A stretch of DNA of 32,203 nt from Herbaspirillum sp. YR522 (GCF_000282575.1 NZ_AKJA01000042.1:1-32203); one strand, 5' to 3'. Numbered from the stretch's first letter, positions 18,600 to 25,414 are shown. The notes: generated by a model from the letters alone, not told the origin. Numbers and translations: made by a program.

Positions 18600-18800
18600 T
18601 CAGCCACGGCTGCCGGCATAGACGTTGGCAGCAGAGCCAAACACGGCGGCGCCGCCACTGCCGATAAAGATCTGCGGAGGCAGGGCCAGATTGCCATTGA
18701 CGTTGAAGTTGTAGAAGTAGCCGTGGTTGTTGAAGGGCCCGTTGAAACCACCGAAACCGCCACCAAGACGAGCAACTTGTTGCAAAGATACGTTCTTCAT
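18600..18800 (-). CDS. Double-glycine leader peptide 3 (candidate exported peptide)
   Basis: A 66-residue product with leader MKNVSLQQVARLGG (or one Gly longer) and a core of about 51-52 residues, without cysteine. The core is strikingly rich in Gly, Asn, Phe and Tyr (FGGFNGPFNNHGYFYNFNV), then has the shared Leu-Pro (40-41) and a Gly/Ala/Val tail (GSGGAAVFGSAANVYAG). This composition suggests beta-structure or self-assembly, which is an inference. GGAG lies 7 nt before the ATG. It is the first gene of the group upstream of the exporter and is preceded by the 24-nt element also found before peptide 5. Confidence 0.82.
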   Translation of the reverse strand: MKNVSLQQVARLGGGFGGFNGPFNNHGYFYNFNVNGNLALPPQIFIGSGGAAVFGSAANVYAGSRG

Positions 18801-18849
18801 TCAAGACTCCAAGTTCGTTGAAGGATGCCCTAAGGCAATTGCATAATTG

Positions 18850-18873
18850 CAAATATTTCCATAAAGAAACATA
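18850..18873 (-). promoter_or_regulatory. Shared upstream element, copy A (before peptide 3)
   Basis: On the minus strand the element reads TATGTTTC-TT-TATGGAAA-TA-TTTG and ends 49 nt before the peptide 3 ATG. It is 20/24 identical to the copy before peptide 5. The central part can form a 6-bp stem in which the differences from the other copy turn G-C or C-G pairs into G-U wobbles, so pairing is preserved. Confidence 0.6.
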
Positions 18874-18885
18874 AGAATATTCTTA
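18872..18885. promoter_or_regulatory. 14-bp perfect palindrome in the peptide 3/lldD intergenic region
   Basis: TAAGAATATTCTTA is a perfect palindrome between divergent peptide 3 and lldD, abutting the shared 24-nt element. It is a plausible operator for a dimeric regulator, but no specific factor can be named. Confidence 0.45.
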
Positions 18886-19072
18886 AAACCTCACTTTTGA
18901 GCGGAGTCGCTATCTCATTCCAATGGCCTGGAATCAAAATTTCATCGATGTTCATCAAGGCTTTCACGCGAATACCTTGCGCTTTGCTTTAGCATGACGC
19001 CCGAGCACCAGCGGATGCCCGATCATCGCAACGACCCGCACCTTTTGAATTTTGATTACGGAGAACAACGAC

Positions 19073-20215
19073 ATGCCCGTCATGACCTGCCTGGAAGACT
19101 TTCGCCTGCTGGCGAAAAAACGCGTTCCCAAGGCTTTTTATGATTACGCCGACAGCGGCTCTTATACCGAGGGCACCTATCGCGCCAACAGCGACGACCT
19201 GGCCGCACTGAAGCTGCGCCAGCGCGTGGCCATCAATGTCGATGCCCGCAGCACGTGCACCACGATGATCGGCCAGGAAGTGGCGATGCCGGTGGCCATC
19301 GCACCGACCGGGCTGACCGGCATGCAGTGGGCCAACGGCGAAATGCTGGGCGCCATTGCAGCCGAACGCTTCGGCATTCCGTTCACCCTCTCGACCATGA
19401 GCATCTGCTCCATCGAGGACGTGGCCAGCGTGACCAGCAAGCCCTTCTGGTTCCAGCTCTACGTCATGCGCGATCGCGGTTTCGTCAAGTCGCTCATCGA
19501 GCGCGCCAAGGCCGCCAAGTGCTCGGCGCTGGTGCTGACGCTGGACTTGCAGATCCTCGGCCAACGCCACAAGGACCTCAAGAACGGCATGTCGGTGCCG
19601 CCCAAGCTGACACTGGACACGTTGCTGGACCTGGCCGGCAAGCCTGGCTGGGCCTTGCGCGCATTGGGTGGTCGCAAGACCTTCGGCAACCTGGCCGGTC
19701 ACATCAAGGGCGGCGAAGATGGCGGCGGCATCCAGACCCTGTCGAAGTGGACTGCCAGCCAGTTCGATCCGACCCTGAACTGGGACGACGTGGCATGGAT
19801 CAAGCAACAGTGGGGTGGCAAGCTGATCCTCAAGGGCATCCTGGACGTCGAGGACGCCCGCTTGGCGGTGCAGACCGGCGCCGATGCGCTGGTGGTATCC
19901 AACCATGGCGGTCGCCAGCTGGATGGCGCAATGTCATCGATACAGGCCTTGCCGGCCATCGCCCAGGCAGTGGGCGACCAGATCGAGGTGTGGTTCGACG
20001 GTGGCATTCGCAGCGGCCAGGACATCCTCAAGGCCACCGCCCTGGGCGCCAAGGGCACGATGATCGGCCGCGCCTTCCTGTACAGCCTGGGCGCCATGGG
20101 TGGCGAAGGCGTGTCGCAGATGCTGCAGATCCTGCACAAGGAACTCGACGTCAGCATGGCGCTGACCGGCACCCGCGATATCAAGGACGTGGGGCCGCAG
20201 ATCCTGGTGCGTTGA
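19073..20215 (+). CDS. lldD: FMN-dependent alpha-hydroxy acid dehydrogenase, LldD-like
   Basis: A 380-residue member of the L-lactate dehydrogenase/glycolate oxidase family, predicted to oxidise L-lactate or a related 2-hydroxy acid and pass electrons to the respiratory chain. Family landmarks are PKAFYDYADSGSYTEGTYRAN, MPVAIAPTGLTGM, IPFTLSTMSICSIE, FQLYVMRDRGF and the catalytic-histidine segment VVSNHGGRQLDG, then FDGGIRSGQDILKA and GRAFLYSLG. It aligns along its whole length with E. coli LldD. The ATG at 19073 follows GGAGA by 8 nt. It lies on the opposite strand between two groups of GG-leader peptide genes, with no lactate permease or regulator nearby. Its substrate is therefore uncertain. 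Confidence 0.88.
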   Translation: MPVMTCLEDFRLLAKKRVPKAFYDYADSGSYTEGTYRANSDDLAALKLRQRVAINVDARSTCTTMIGQEVAMPVAIAPTGLTGMQWANGEMLGAIAAERFGIPFTLSTMSICSIEDVASVTSKPFWFQLYVMRDRGFVKSLIERAKAAKCSALVLTLDLQILGQRHKDLKNGMSVPPKLTLDTLLDLAGKPGWALRALGGRKTFGNLAGHIKGGEDGGGIQTLSKWTASQFDPTLNWDDVAWIKQQWGGKLILKGILDVEDARLAVQTGADALVVSNHGGRQLDGAMSSIQALPAIAQAVGDQIEVWFDGGIRSGQDILKATALGAKGTMIGRAFLYSLGAMGGEGVSQMLQILHKELDVSMALTGTRDIKDVGPQILVR

Positions 20216-20248
20216 ACGATACTCCGGGTCATCGTCCCCAAGCAAAGG

Positions 20249-20277
20249 CGGCATCCGGGCTTGCAGCCAGGATGCCG
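20249..20277. terminator. Hairpin between convergent lldD and peptide 4
   Basis: The inverted repeat CGGCATCC/GGATGCCG encloses a second small stem GGCT/AGCC, 33 nt after the lldD stop and 23 nt after the peptide 4 stop. T-runs on both sides are weak, so it is at best a modest bidirectional terminator. Confidence 0.5.
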
Positions 20278-20300
20278 TGCTTCACTTCAAGGCTTCGCGA

Positions 20301-20411
20301 TTAGCGATAGCGGTGGTAGATGATGGTCATGCTGCCATAGTTGTAGATATTGTTGGCAAAGAAAAAACCACCCGCGAGCTGGGCCAGGCTGGAAGAAGAA
20401 ACGGTTTTCAT
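20301..20411 (-). CDS. Double-glycine leader peptide 4 (36 residues)
   Basis: A very short gene with leader MKTVSSSSLAQLAGG and a 21-residue core (FFFANNIYNYGSM, then TIIYHRYR), ending at TAA. The leader is a near-ideal C39 leader. The core is aromatic-rich, cysteine-free and carries IYNYG like PVYNYGG in peptide 1, but it stops before the Leu-Pro half seen in the other four. GGAG lies 6 nt before the ATG. It is 44 bp downstream of peptide 5 on the same strand and probably co-transcribed with it. Too short for routine annotation; it may be complete or a shortened copy. Confidence 0.75.
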   Translation of the reverse strand: MKTVSSSSLAQLAGGFFFANNIYNYGSMTIIYHRYR

Positions 20412-20455
20412 GTTGGGCTCCATTAAGAAAAGTTAGTCGTCAAGGTGCGTTGCGC

Positions 20456-20635
20456 TCAGAATATGCGATGAACGACGCGGACGTTGTTGCCGAATCGCAG
20501 CGAGCCCACGAACGGCAGGTTGATGACCGGCCCCAGATCCATGAAGACGGAAAAGCGCCCGCGACCAGCCGAGAAACCGAAGTCGATCAGGCCGCCGCTG
20601 GCAGCGTCGAGGCAGGAGCGTGAAACAGTTTTCAT
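20456..20635 (-). CDS. Double-glycine leader peptide 5 (59 residues)
   Basis: A 59-residue product with leader MKTVSRSCLDAASGG and a 44-residue cysteine-free core. The core reads LIDFGFSAGRGRFSVFMDLG, then PVINLPFVGSLRFGNN and VRVVHRIF. The LPFV block and following G-x-x-V-x-[LV]-[IV]-x-H match peptide 2. It is more basic than the other cores. The ribosome site AAAGGTGA lies 6-7 nt before the ATG, and the 24-nt shared element ends 14 nt before it. Together with peptide 4 it forms the upstream peptide group, separated from peptides 1-3 by lldD on the other strand. Confidence 0.78.
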   Translation of the reverse strand: MKTVSRSCLDAASGGLIDFGFSAGRGRFSVFMDLGPVINLPFVGSLRFGNNVRVVHRIF

Positions 20636-20649
20636 TGAATATCACCTTT

Positions 20650-20673
20650 CAAAAGTTTCCATAGGGAAACATA
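20650..20673 (-). promoter_or_regulatory. Shared upstream element, copy B (before peptide 5)
   Basis: On the minus strand it reads TATGTTTC-CC-TATGGAAA-CT-TTTG and abuts the ribosome site of peptide 5. It contains the perfect inverted repeat GTTTCC-CTAT-GGAAAC (20655-20670). It is 20/24 identical to the copy before peptide 3. Confidence 0.6.
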
Positions 20674-20790
20674 CGATAGCCAAATTTCGCCGCCAGCATC
20701 ACCAGAAAACTCTCAAAAAATCACAAACCGGGTCTCGATGACAATTGTGATGCCCCAGTATCGACAGATCACGGGGTGCGATTGTCCGCC

Positions 20791-21612
20791 CTAGCCTTGC
20801 AGGCGGCCGTTGGAGAAGATCGACAGCTTCATTTCGCGCTTGCCGTCCTTGAGGCCCGGTGCCGATTGCGCGCCGAAAATGGCATTTTCCGGAATACCCC
20901 TGATGGTCTTCATCACCGCGATGCCTTCCCTGTCCAGGGCAGCGAGCACGTTGCCGGTATGTTCCGCGGCCTGGCTGATACTCGCCTCAGCCCGCCCCGC
21001 AGCGCGCTGTTCGATGTCGCGGATGCTTTTCCTGAGTGCGGGATCGGCCATCGCCGTACGCCGCTCGAACGGATCGTCCCAGCCCGCACGGCTCAGGTCG
21101 CCTTCGCGGATCTGGTGTTCGAGTTGGTCGCGGTCGACTTCGCCCACGAACACTACCGCTTTGGTCTGCCATCCCTGTGCGTCGTAGACCTGTTTATGGG
21201 CCTGGATGACTTCCGGTGTCCTGGTGGCCCACATCGGCGCATGGTAGATCGAGTTATGCCGTTGCGACTTGTCCGCCGGCGTGGAGGTAAGCAGCACACT
21301 GGTGCACAGGCTCATGCCGTCGCTGGCCGTGATGCCCTCCCCGGTATTGGTCACCCGTGCCGGGTAGGAGCTCAGCTCGGTGTGCTGGGGCCGGAAACCT
21401 ACCGCATCGATGGCCTCGTCCCGGCCAATTACCTTCACGCCAGGCTGGCGCTCCAACGCGGCGCTGAACCGGGCACGTTCCTGCAACGCCCTGCTGAGCG
21501 GAAAGTATTCCCGCAAGCCTTCGGGCCGGGCCTGTTCGGTTGACTGCGCTACGGCTTTGCGCTCGAGGTCTTGCTGGTGATCGAAAAATGGGTCGGGTAG
21601 AGGGAGGTGCAC
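20791..21612 (-). CDS. Orphan protein, possible CheD/CNF-like deamidase fold; N-terminus uncertain
   Basis: An open frame of 273 residues that I do not recognise as a named family. The only in-frame start before residue 99 is a GTG at 21612, without a Shine-Dalgarno site; the frame continues 16 codons upstream to a TGA with no ATG, so the gene may be truncated or frameshifted at its 5' end. The centre reads SDGMSLCTSVLLTS ... NSIYHAPM, placing Cys103 in a probable beta strand and His124 at the end of the next. This spacing and context recall the Cys/His pair of CheD and of bacterial toxin deamidases (CNF1, BLF1), which is only an inference. The C-terminal third is helical and charged. The preceding N-terminal half is Arg/Glu-rich. 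No secretion signal or partner gene is adjacent. Confidence 0.5.
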   Translation of the reverse strand: MHLPLPDPFFDHQQDLERKAVAQSTEQARPEGLREYFPLSRALQERARFSAALERQPGVKVIGRDEAIDAVGFRPQHTELSSYPARVTNTGEGITASDGMSLCTSVLLTSTPADKSQRHNSIYHAPMWATRTPEVIQAHKQVYDAQGWQTKAVVFVGEVDRDQLEHQIREGDLSRAGWDDPFERRTAMADPALRKSIRDIEQRAAGRAEASISQAAEHTGNVLAALDREGIAVMKTIRGIPENAIFGAQSAPGLKDGKREMKLSIFSNGRLQG

Positions 21613-21857
21613 GCCATCAAGGCCGGGCTGGAAGCGAAATTGGTCATGACATCGGTGGAATAGTGGTCATTGCGACATTGGTCGAACTACCCATGAATGG
21701 GCCTCGACCACACGATAGTTCCACCAGCACACGCTTGAACATGCGGACATGGGCGCGGGATCACGGGGGCTTGGCGCGCCCGGCGCACAGATAGCGGTCA
21801 GCCCGACAGGTGGGTCACGGTGACTCGGCCGGGGGCGATATCAATGCGTGCGCTCGC

Positions 21858-22532
21858 CTAGGGCTGCGGTTTTTCCTGCAAGACCTCGATCACGCCCTCC
21901 TGGCCATGACGGCGCGCCAGGTCCAGCGCGGTCAGGCCATCCTTGTTCTTGAGCGACAGGTCGGCGCCGCCGTCGCGCAGGGCTGCCACGGCGGCGATGC
22001 GCCCGCGCATGGCCGCCAGCATCACCGGCGTCATCTTTTCGTCGGGCGACTCGGCGTCGACATAGGCCGAGGCATCGAGCAGCATGCGCACGATGCCGGC
22101 GTCGCCATTGATGGCCGCATAGTGCAAGGCCGTCCAGCCCGGACGGTTGACCTCGACCTCGCGCGAGAGCAGCAATTGGACCACCGGCGCATTGCCGTAG
22201 AACGCGGCCAGCATCACCGGCGTGTCGCCGTTGACGGCCTGCGCCTCGAGATTGACGTCCGGCGCATTGACCAGCACATCGAAGACTTGCATCGAGTCTT
22301 CGCGGATGGCCAGCATCAGCCCGGTGTAACCGCGTCGGGGCTCGATCAGGTTGGGTCCCATGCCACGCTGCATCAGTTGCTTGAGAAAGTAGACGTTGTC
22401 CATGCGGATGGCCTGGAAGTAATCTTCATAGGCACCTGCACGGGCGGCGCCCGGCAGCAGCATCGAGGCATACACCAATACCCGGCCCAGGCGGCCGGCA
22501 CGATCACGGATCTTTTGCAGGAAGCTGCTCAT
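21858..22532 (-). CDS. Ankyrin repeat protein, probably exported
   Basis: A 224-residue protein with a basic N-terminus and a hydrophobic stretch ending GAARAG (about 17-33), consistent with a signal peptide or anchor. At least five ankyrin repeats follow: recognisable units include GYTGLMLAIREDSMQVFDVL, GDTPVMLAAFYGNAPVVQLL, GWTALHYAAINGDAGIVRML, MTPVMLAAMRGRIAAVAALR and GLTALDLARRHGQEGVIEVL. It is presumably a periplasmic or membrane-tethered protein-interaction module; partners are unknown. Its ATG overlaps the tatD stop in an ATGA junction, so it is translationally coupled to tatD. Confidence 0.88.
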   Translation of the reverse strand: MSSFLQKIRDRAGRLGRVLVYASMLLPGAARAGAYEDYFQAIRMDNVYFLKQLMQRGMGPNLIEPRRGYTGLMLAIREDSMQVFDVLVNAPDVNLEAQAVNGDTPVMLAAFYGNAPVVQLLLSREVEVNRPGWTALHYAAINGDAGIVRMLLDASAYVDAESPDEKMTPVMLAAMRGRIAAVAALRDGGADLSLKNKDGLTALDLARRHGQEGVIEVLQEKPQP

Positions 22533-23308
22533 CGTGCAATCCCGAACAGTCGAAAGAAATTGTCGCTGGTCTGGCGCGCGACCTCGGCCGCACTGATGCC
22601 GCGCAGGTCGGCAATGAATTCGCCGACATGGCGTACATAGCCGGGTTCGTTGGTCTTGCCCCGGAACGGCACCGGCGCCAGGTAGGGAGAATCGGTCTCG
22701 ATGAGCATGCGTTCGAGCGGGATGGTGCGCGCGACCTGCTGCAGGTCCTTGGCCGACTTGAAGGTGACGATGCCCGACAACGAGATATAGAACCCCAGCT
22801 CGATGGCCGCGTCGGCCACCTGCTGGGATTCGGTGAAGCAATGCATGACCCCGGCGGCGCCTCCGGCAGCGGGACTGGCGCCCTCTTCGCGCATGATGCG
22901 CAGGGTGTCTTCGGCGGCCGCGCGGGTATGGATGATCAAGGGCTTGCCGGTGGCCCGCGAGGCACGGATATGGGTGCGAAACCGTTCGCGCTGCCATTCG
23001 AGGTCGCCCTGCAGGCGGTAATAGTCGAGCCCGGTCTCGCCGATGGCGACGATGCGCGGATGATCGGCCAGTTGCACCAATTGCTCCAGCCCCGGCTCGG
23101 GCGTGTCTTCATAGTCGGGGTGTACGCCGACCGACGCATAGATATTGGGGTATTGCTCGGCCAGAGCCAGCACCTGCGGAAAGTCGGGCAGGTCGACCGA
23201 TACGCATAGCGCATGGCTGACCTGGTTCTCGGCCATCTTGCCGAAGATCTCGGGCAGGCGGGCCGCCAGGTCCGGGAAATTGATGTGGCAGTGGGAATCG
23301 ATATACAT
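22529..23308 (-). CDS. tatD: TatD family metal-dependent DNase/hydrolase
   Basis: A 259-residue TIM-barrel hydrolase with the family metal ligands: DSHCHINFPD (His6, His8), GETGLDYY (Glu), LIIHTRAA (His), MHCFTES (His) and ETDSPYLAPVPFRGKTNEP (Asp). TatD proteins are 3'-5' exonucleases/DNases implicated in DNA repair and in DNA fragmentation. The ATG at 23308 was chosen as the family N-terminus; upstream in-frame codons are non-homologous. The gene overlaps the ankyrin gene by 4 bp and follows regA by 74 bp on the same strand. In related genomes tatD usually follows holB, but here about 5 kb intervenes. Confidence 0.95.
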   Translation of the reverse strand: MYIDSHCHINFPDLAARLPEIFGKMAENQVSHALCVSVDLPDFPQVLALAEQYPNIYASVGVHPDYEDTPEPGLEQLVQLADHPRIVAIGETGLDYYRLQGDLEWQRERFRTHIRASRATGKPLIIHTRAAAEDTLRIMREEGASPAAGGAAGVMHCFTESQQVADAAIELGFYISLSGIVTFKSAKDLQQVARTIPLERMLIETDSPYLAPVPFRGKTNEPGYVRHVGEFIADLRGISAAEVARQTSDNFFRLFGIAR

Positions 23309-23382
23309 GGCCGCTATTGTATCGTCCGCCGGCCGCCGCTGTCGCCCCCGCTCATGTTTGCTTACACGGCGGCGCTGGCGCC

Positions 23383-23931
23383 TCAGCGCGCCACCGGTCG
23401 CTTGCCCAGCTTGCGTTGCAAGGTGCGGCGATGCATGTTGAGCGCGCGGGCTGTCGACGAGATATTGCCCTGATGCTCGGCCAGCACGCGTTGGATGTGC
23501 TCCCATTCCAGGCGCTCCAGCGACAGCGGCGTGCCTTCGTCGGGCGCCAGCGCGGGCGCGGTGCCCTGCTCGACCACCTCACCGTGGGCCAGCGCCGACA
23601 GGATGGAATCGACATTGGCCGGCTTGGCCAGGTAATTGTCGGCGCCGGCCTTGATCGCCTGCACCGTGGTGGCGATGCTGGCATAGCCGGTCAGCACCAG
23701 CAGGCGTGCCGCCGGCAAGGCCTGGCGCAGCGGTGCGATCCATTGCAGGCCGGAATCACGGTCCAGTTGCAGGTCGATGGTGGCGTAGTCGAATGGCTCG
23801 CTGCGCGCCGCCGCCAGCGCCTGTTCGCCGCTGTGCGCGACCGTGGCGCGATAGCCGCGCCGGGTCAGCGAGCGCGCCAGCGCGGCGGCGAAGACGTCGT
23901 TGTCGTCCAGGATCAGGAACGCCGCGCTCAT
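23383..23931 (-). CDS. regA: RegA/PrrA/RoxR-type response regulator
   Basis: A 182-residue regulator with a receiver domain (acidic pocket Asp9/Asp10, phosphoacceptor Asp53 in YATIDLQLD, Thr81, Lys103 in LAKP) and a C-terminal Fis-type helix-turn-helix (NISSTARALNMHRRTLQRKL), the near-invariant DNA-binding end of this family. RegA homologues control respiration, redox balance and carbon or nitrogen metabolism in response to the quinone pool. The linker between the domains is Pro/Ala-rich, as is usual. Its ATG overlaps the regB stop by 4 bp (ATGA), so kinase and regulator are co-translated. Confidence 0.94.
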   Translation of the reverse strand: MSAAFLILDDNDVFAAALARSLTRRGYRATVAHSGEQALAAARSEPFDYATIDLQLDRDSGLQWIAPLRQALPAARLLVLTGYASIATTVQAIKAGADNYLAKPANVDSILSALAHGEVVEQGTAPALAPDEGTPLSLERLEWEHIQRVLAEHQGNISSTARALNMHRRTLQRKLGKRPVAR

Positions 23932-25253
23932 GGCGCCACCAATGCGAATTCGAGCTCGGCCACGCTACCCTCGCCGGGCGCCGACCGCAGTCGCAGGCTG
24001 GCTCCCAGCTGGCGCACGGTCGCTTGGGCCAGCATCAGGCCGATGCCGCGCCCGCCGCTGCGGCTGGGCACCGGGCCATGCCCCAGGCGCGCCAGCAGGC
24101 CGGCGTCGATGCCGCAGCCATTGTCGGACACCCGGATGACGGCGCGGCGCGCACCTGCCGTCGCCAGGCTCACCGTCAATGCGCCTGGCTGGTCGCCATC
24201 GGCCACGGCGGCGGCCGCATTGTCGAGCAGGTTGAACAGGATCTGGCCCAGCTCGACCGTATCGACGCTGGCGGCCAGGCCCACCCCGTCGGCGCCGATG
24301 TCGCGCGTCAGCACCACCCCGGGGTGACGCAGCCGCCAGCCATCGAGCAGTTCGCGCAGCCAGGCCCCGAGCGGCACCGGACGAGCATTGCGGGCCTGGG
24401 CATCGGCGTCGAGCCGCATGCTCTCGAGCGCCTGCTTGCACACGGCGATCTGCTGCTCGACCACCAGGATGTCTTCCTCGTACAGCGCCAGTGCCGGATT
24501 GCGGGCCATGTCGCGCCGCAGTTCGCCGGCGATCACCGCCACCGTCGACAGTGGCGTATTGAGCGCATGGGCAGCACCGGCGGCCTGGGTGCCGAGCGCC
24601 AGGATGCGCTGGCCTTGCAGGTGCTGTTCGCGGGCGGCGGCCAGCATTGCGTCGCGTTCGCGCACGGTGGCGGCGATGCGGGTCACGAACCAGGTGATGA
24701 GTAGCGCCGAGATCGAGAAATTGATCCACATCCCGGCCAGGTGCCAGCTCATGGCCTGGTCGTGATCATGGATGTGCAGCGGTCGGTAGAGATTGGCCAG
24801 GGTCGAATACCCTGCCAGCGCGCACAGTGTGACGGCCCCTGCATAGGGCCAGGCCAGCGTGGCCGCAGCCGCAGCCAGGGTCGGCAGGTAGAACGACACG
24901 AAGGGATTGGTGGCCCCGCCCGAGAAGTACAGCAGGGCCGACAGCAAGGCCACGTCCAGCAGCAGCTGCATGAACAGCTCGCCCTGGCTGGCCGGGCGCG
25001 CCGCGCGCATGCGCGCCAGCGTGGCGAGGTTGATCGCCAGTTGCAGCGCGATCAGGCTCAACAGCGGCGCCAGCGGCAAGGCGATGTCCAGCCAGAAGCG
25101 CGCCCCCGCCAGCACCAGCAGCTCCCCCGCCACGGTAGCCCAGCGCAGCCAGAACAGGCGCACCAGTACCGGATGATGCGGCCAGGCACCGGAAACCAGC
25201 GCGTGGCCGGACGCAGGCGTCGGAGGGGCCGGAATGGTCGGGTCGGTGGACAT
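23928..25253 (-). CDS. regB: RegB/PrrB/RoxS-type redox sensor histidine kinase
   Basis: A 441-residue membrane kinase with about six transmembrane segments (residues 30-195) containing the quinone-binding motif GGATNPF (112-118). The H-box is AGAAHALNTPLST with phosphoacceptor His229. Cys272 (in IAVCKQAL) sits where the redox-active cysteine of RegB lies. The ATPase has N-box LFNLLDNAAAA, G1 DNGCGID and G2 GGRGIGLMLA. It is predicted to sense quinone/redox state and phosphorylate RegA. The ATG at 25253 follows a region without coding character; the 39 in-frame codons upstream look spurious. It is the first gene of regB-regA(-tatD-ankyrin). Confidence 0.94.
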   Translation of the reverse strand: MSTDPTIPAPPTPASGHALVSGAWPHHPVLVRLFWLRWATVAGELLVLAGARFWLDIALPLAPLLSLIALQLAINLATLARMRAARPASQGELFMQLLLDVALLSALLYFSGGATNPFVSFYLPTLAAAAATLAWPYAGAVTLCALAGYSTLANLYRPLHIHDHDQAMSWHLAGMWINFSISALLITWFVTRIAATVRERDAMLAAAREQHLQGQRILALGTQAAGAAHALNTPLSTVAVIAGELRRDMARNPALALYEEDILVVEQQIAVCKQALESMRLDADAQARNARPVPLGAWLRELLDGWRLRHPGVVLTRDIGADGVGLAASVDTVELGQILFNLLDNAAAAVADGDQPGALTVSLATAGARRAVIRVSDNGCGIDAGLLARLGHGPVPSRSGGRGIGLMLAQATVRQLGASLRLRSAPGEGSVAELEFALVAP

Positions 25254-25386
25254 TGCCGGATTATATAAGCTTGGCCAGGCGTTTCGGTGCGGCATTTCGG
25301 CGCGGGGGTGAGCGGCCCGTTTTTGTATTTTCGCCACACCTTTGGGCAACTGCTCAAAAAATCCAGGCATCAGGGCACACTGGAAA

Positions 25387-25405
25387 GCAAATGTGAATCA
25401 TTCCT
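25387..25405 (+). promoter_or_regulatory. Putative Fur box upstream of the siderophore receptor
   Basis: Matches the 19-bp Fur consensus GATAATGATAATCATTATC at 12 of 19 positions, including AATG and AATCATT. It lies directly upstream of a perfect TATAAT (25409-25414), so bound Fur would block the promoter. Confidence 0.6.
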
Positions 25406-25408
25406 ATT

Positions 25409-25414
25409 TATAAT
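25409..25414 (+). promoter_or_regulatory. -10 box of the siderophore receptor promoter
   Basis: Perfect TATAAT, 68 bp upstream of the receptor ATG and 3 bp after the Fur box. No good -35 hexamer is seen at standard spacing. Confidence 0.55.

Noticed and set aside
19073..20215. LldD-like gene as the MftD enzyme of a mycofactocin cluster
   Set aside because: None of the mycofactocin partners (precursor with its conserved C-terminal Val-Tyr, radical SAM MftC, chaperone MftB) is present, and the protein aligns best with ordinary L-lactate dehydrogenases.
21613..21857. Possible additional small gene between the orphan ORF and the ankyrin gene
   Set aside because: Short frames exist on both strands, including a 32-codon ATG frame overlapping the orphan ORF start, but none has a GG leader, a convincing ribosome site or a recognisable product.
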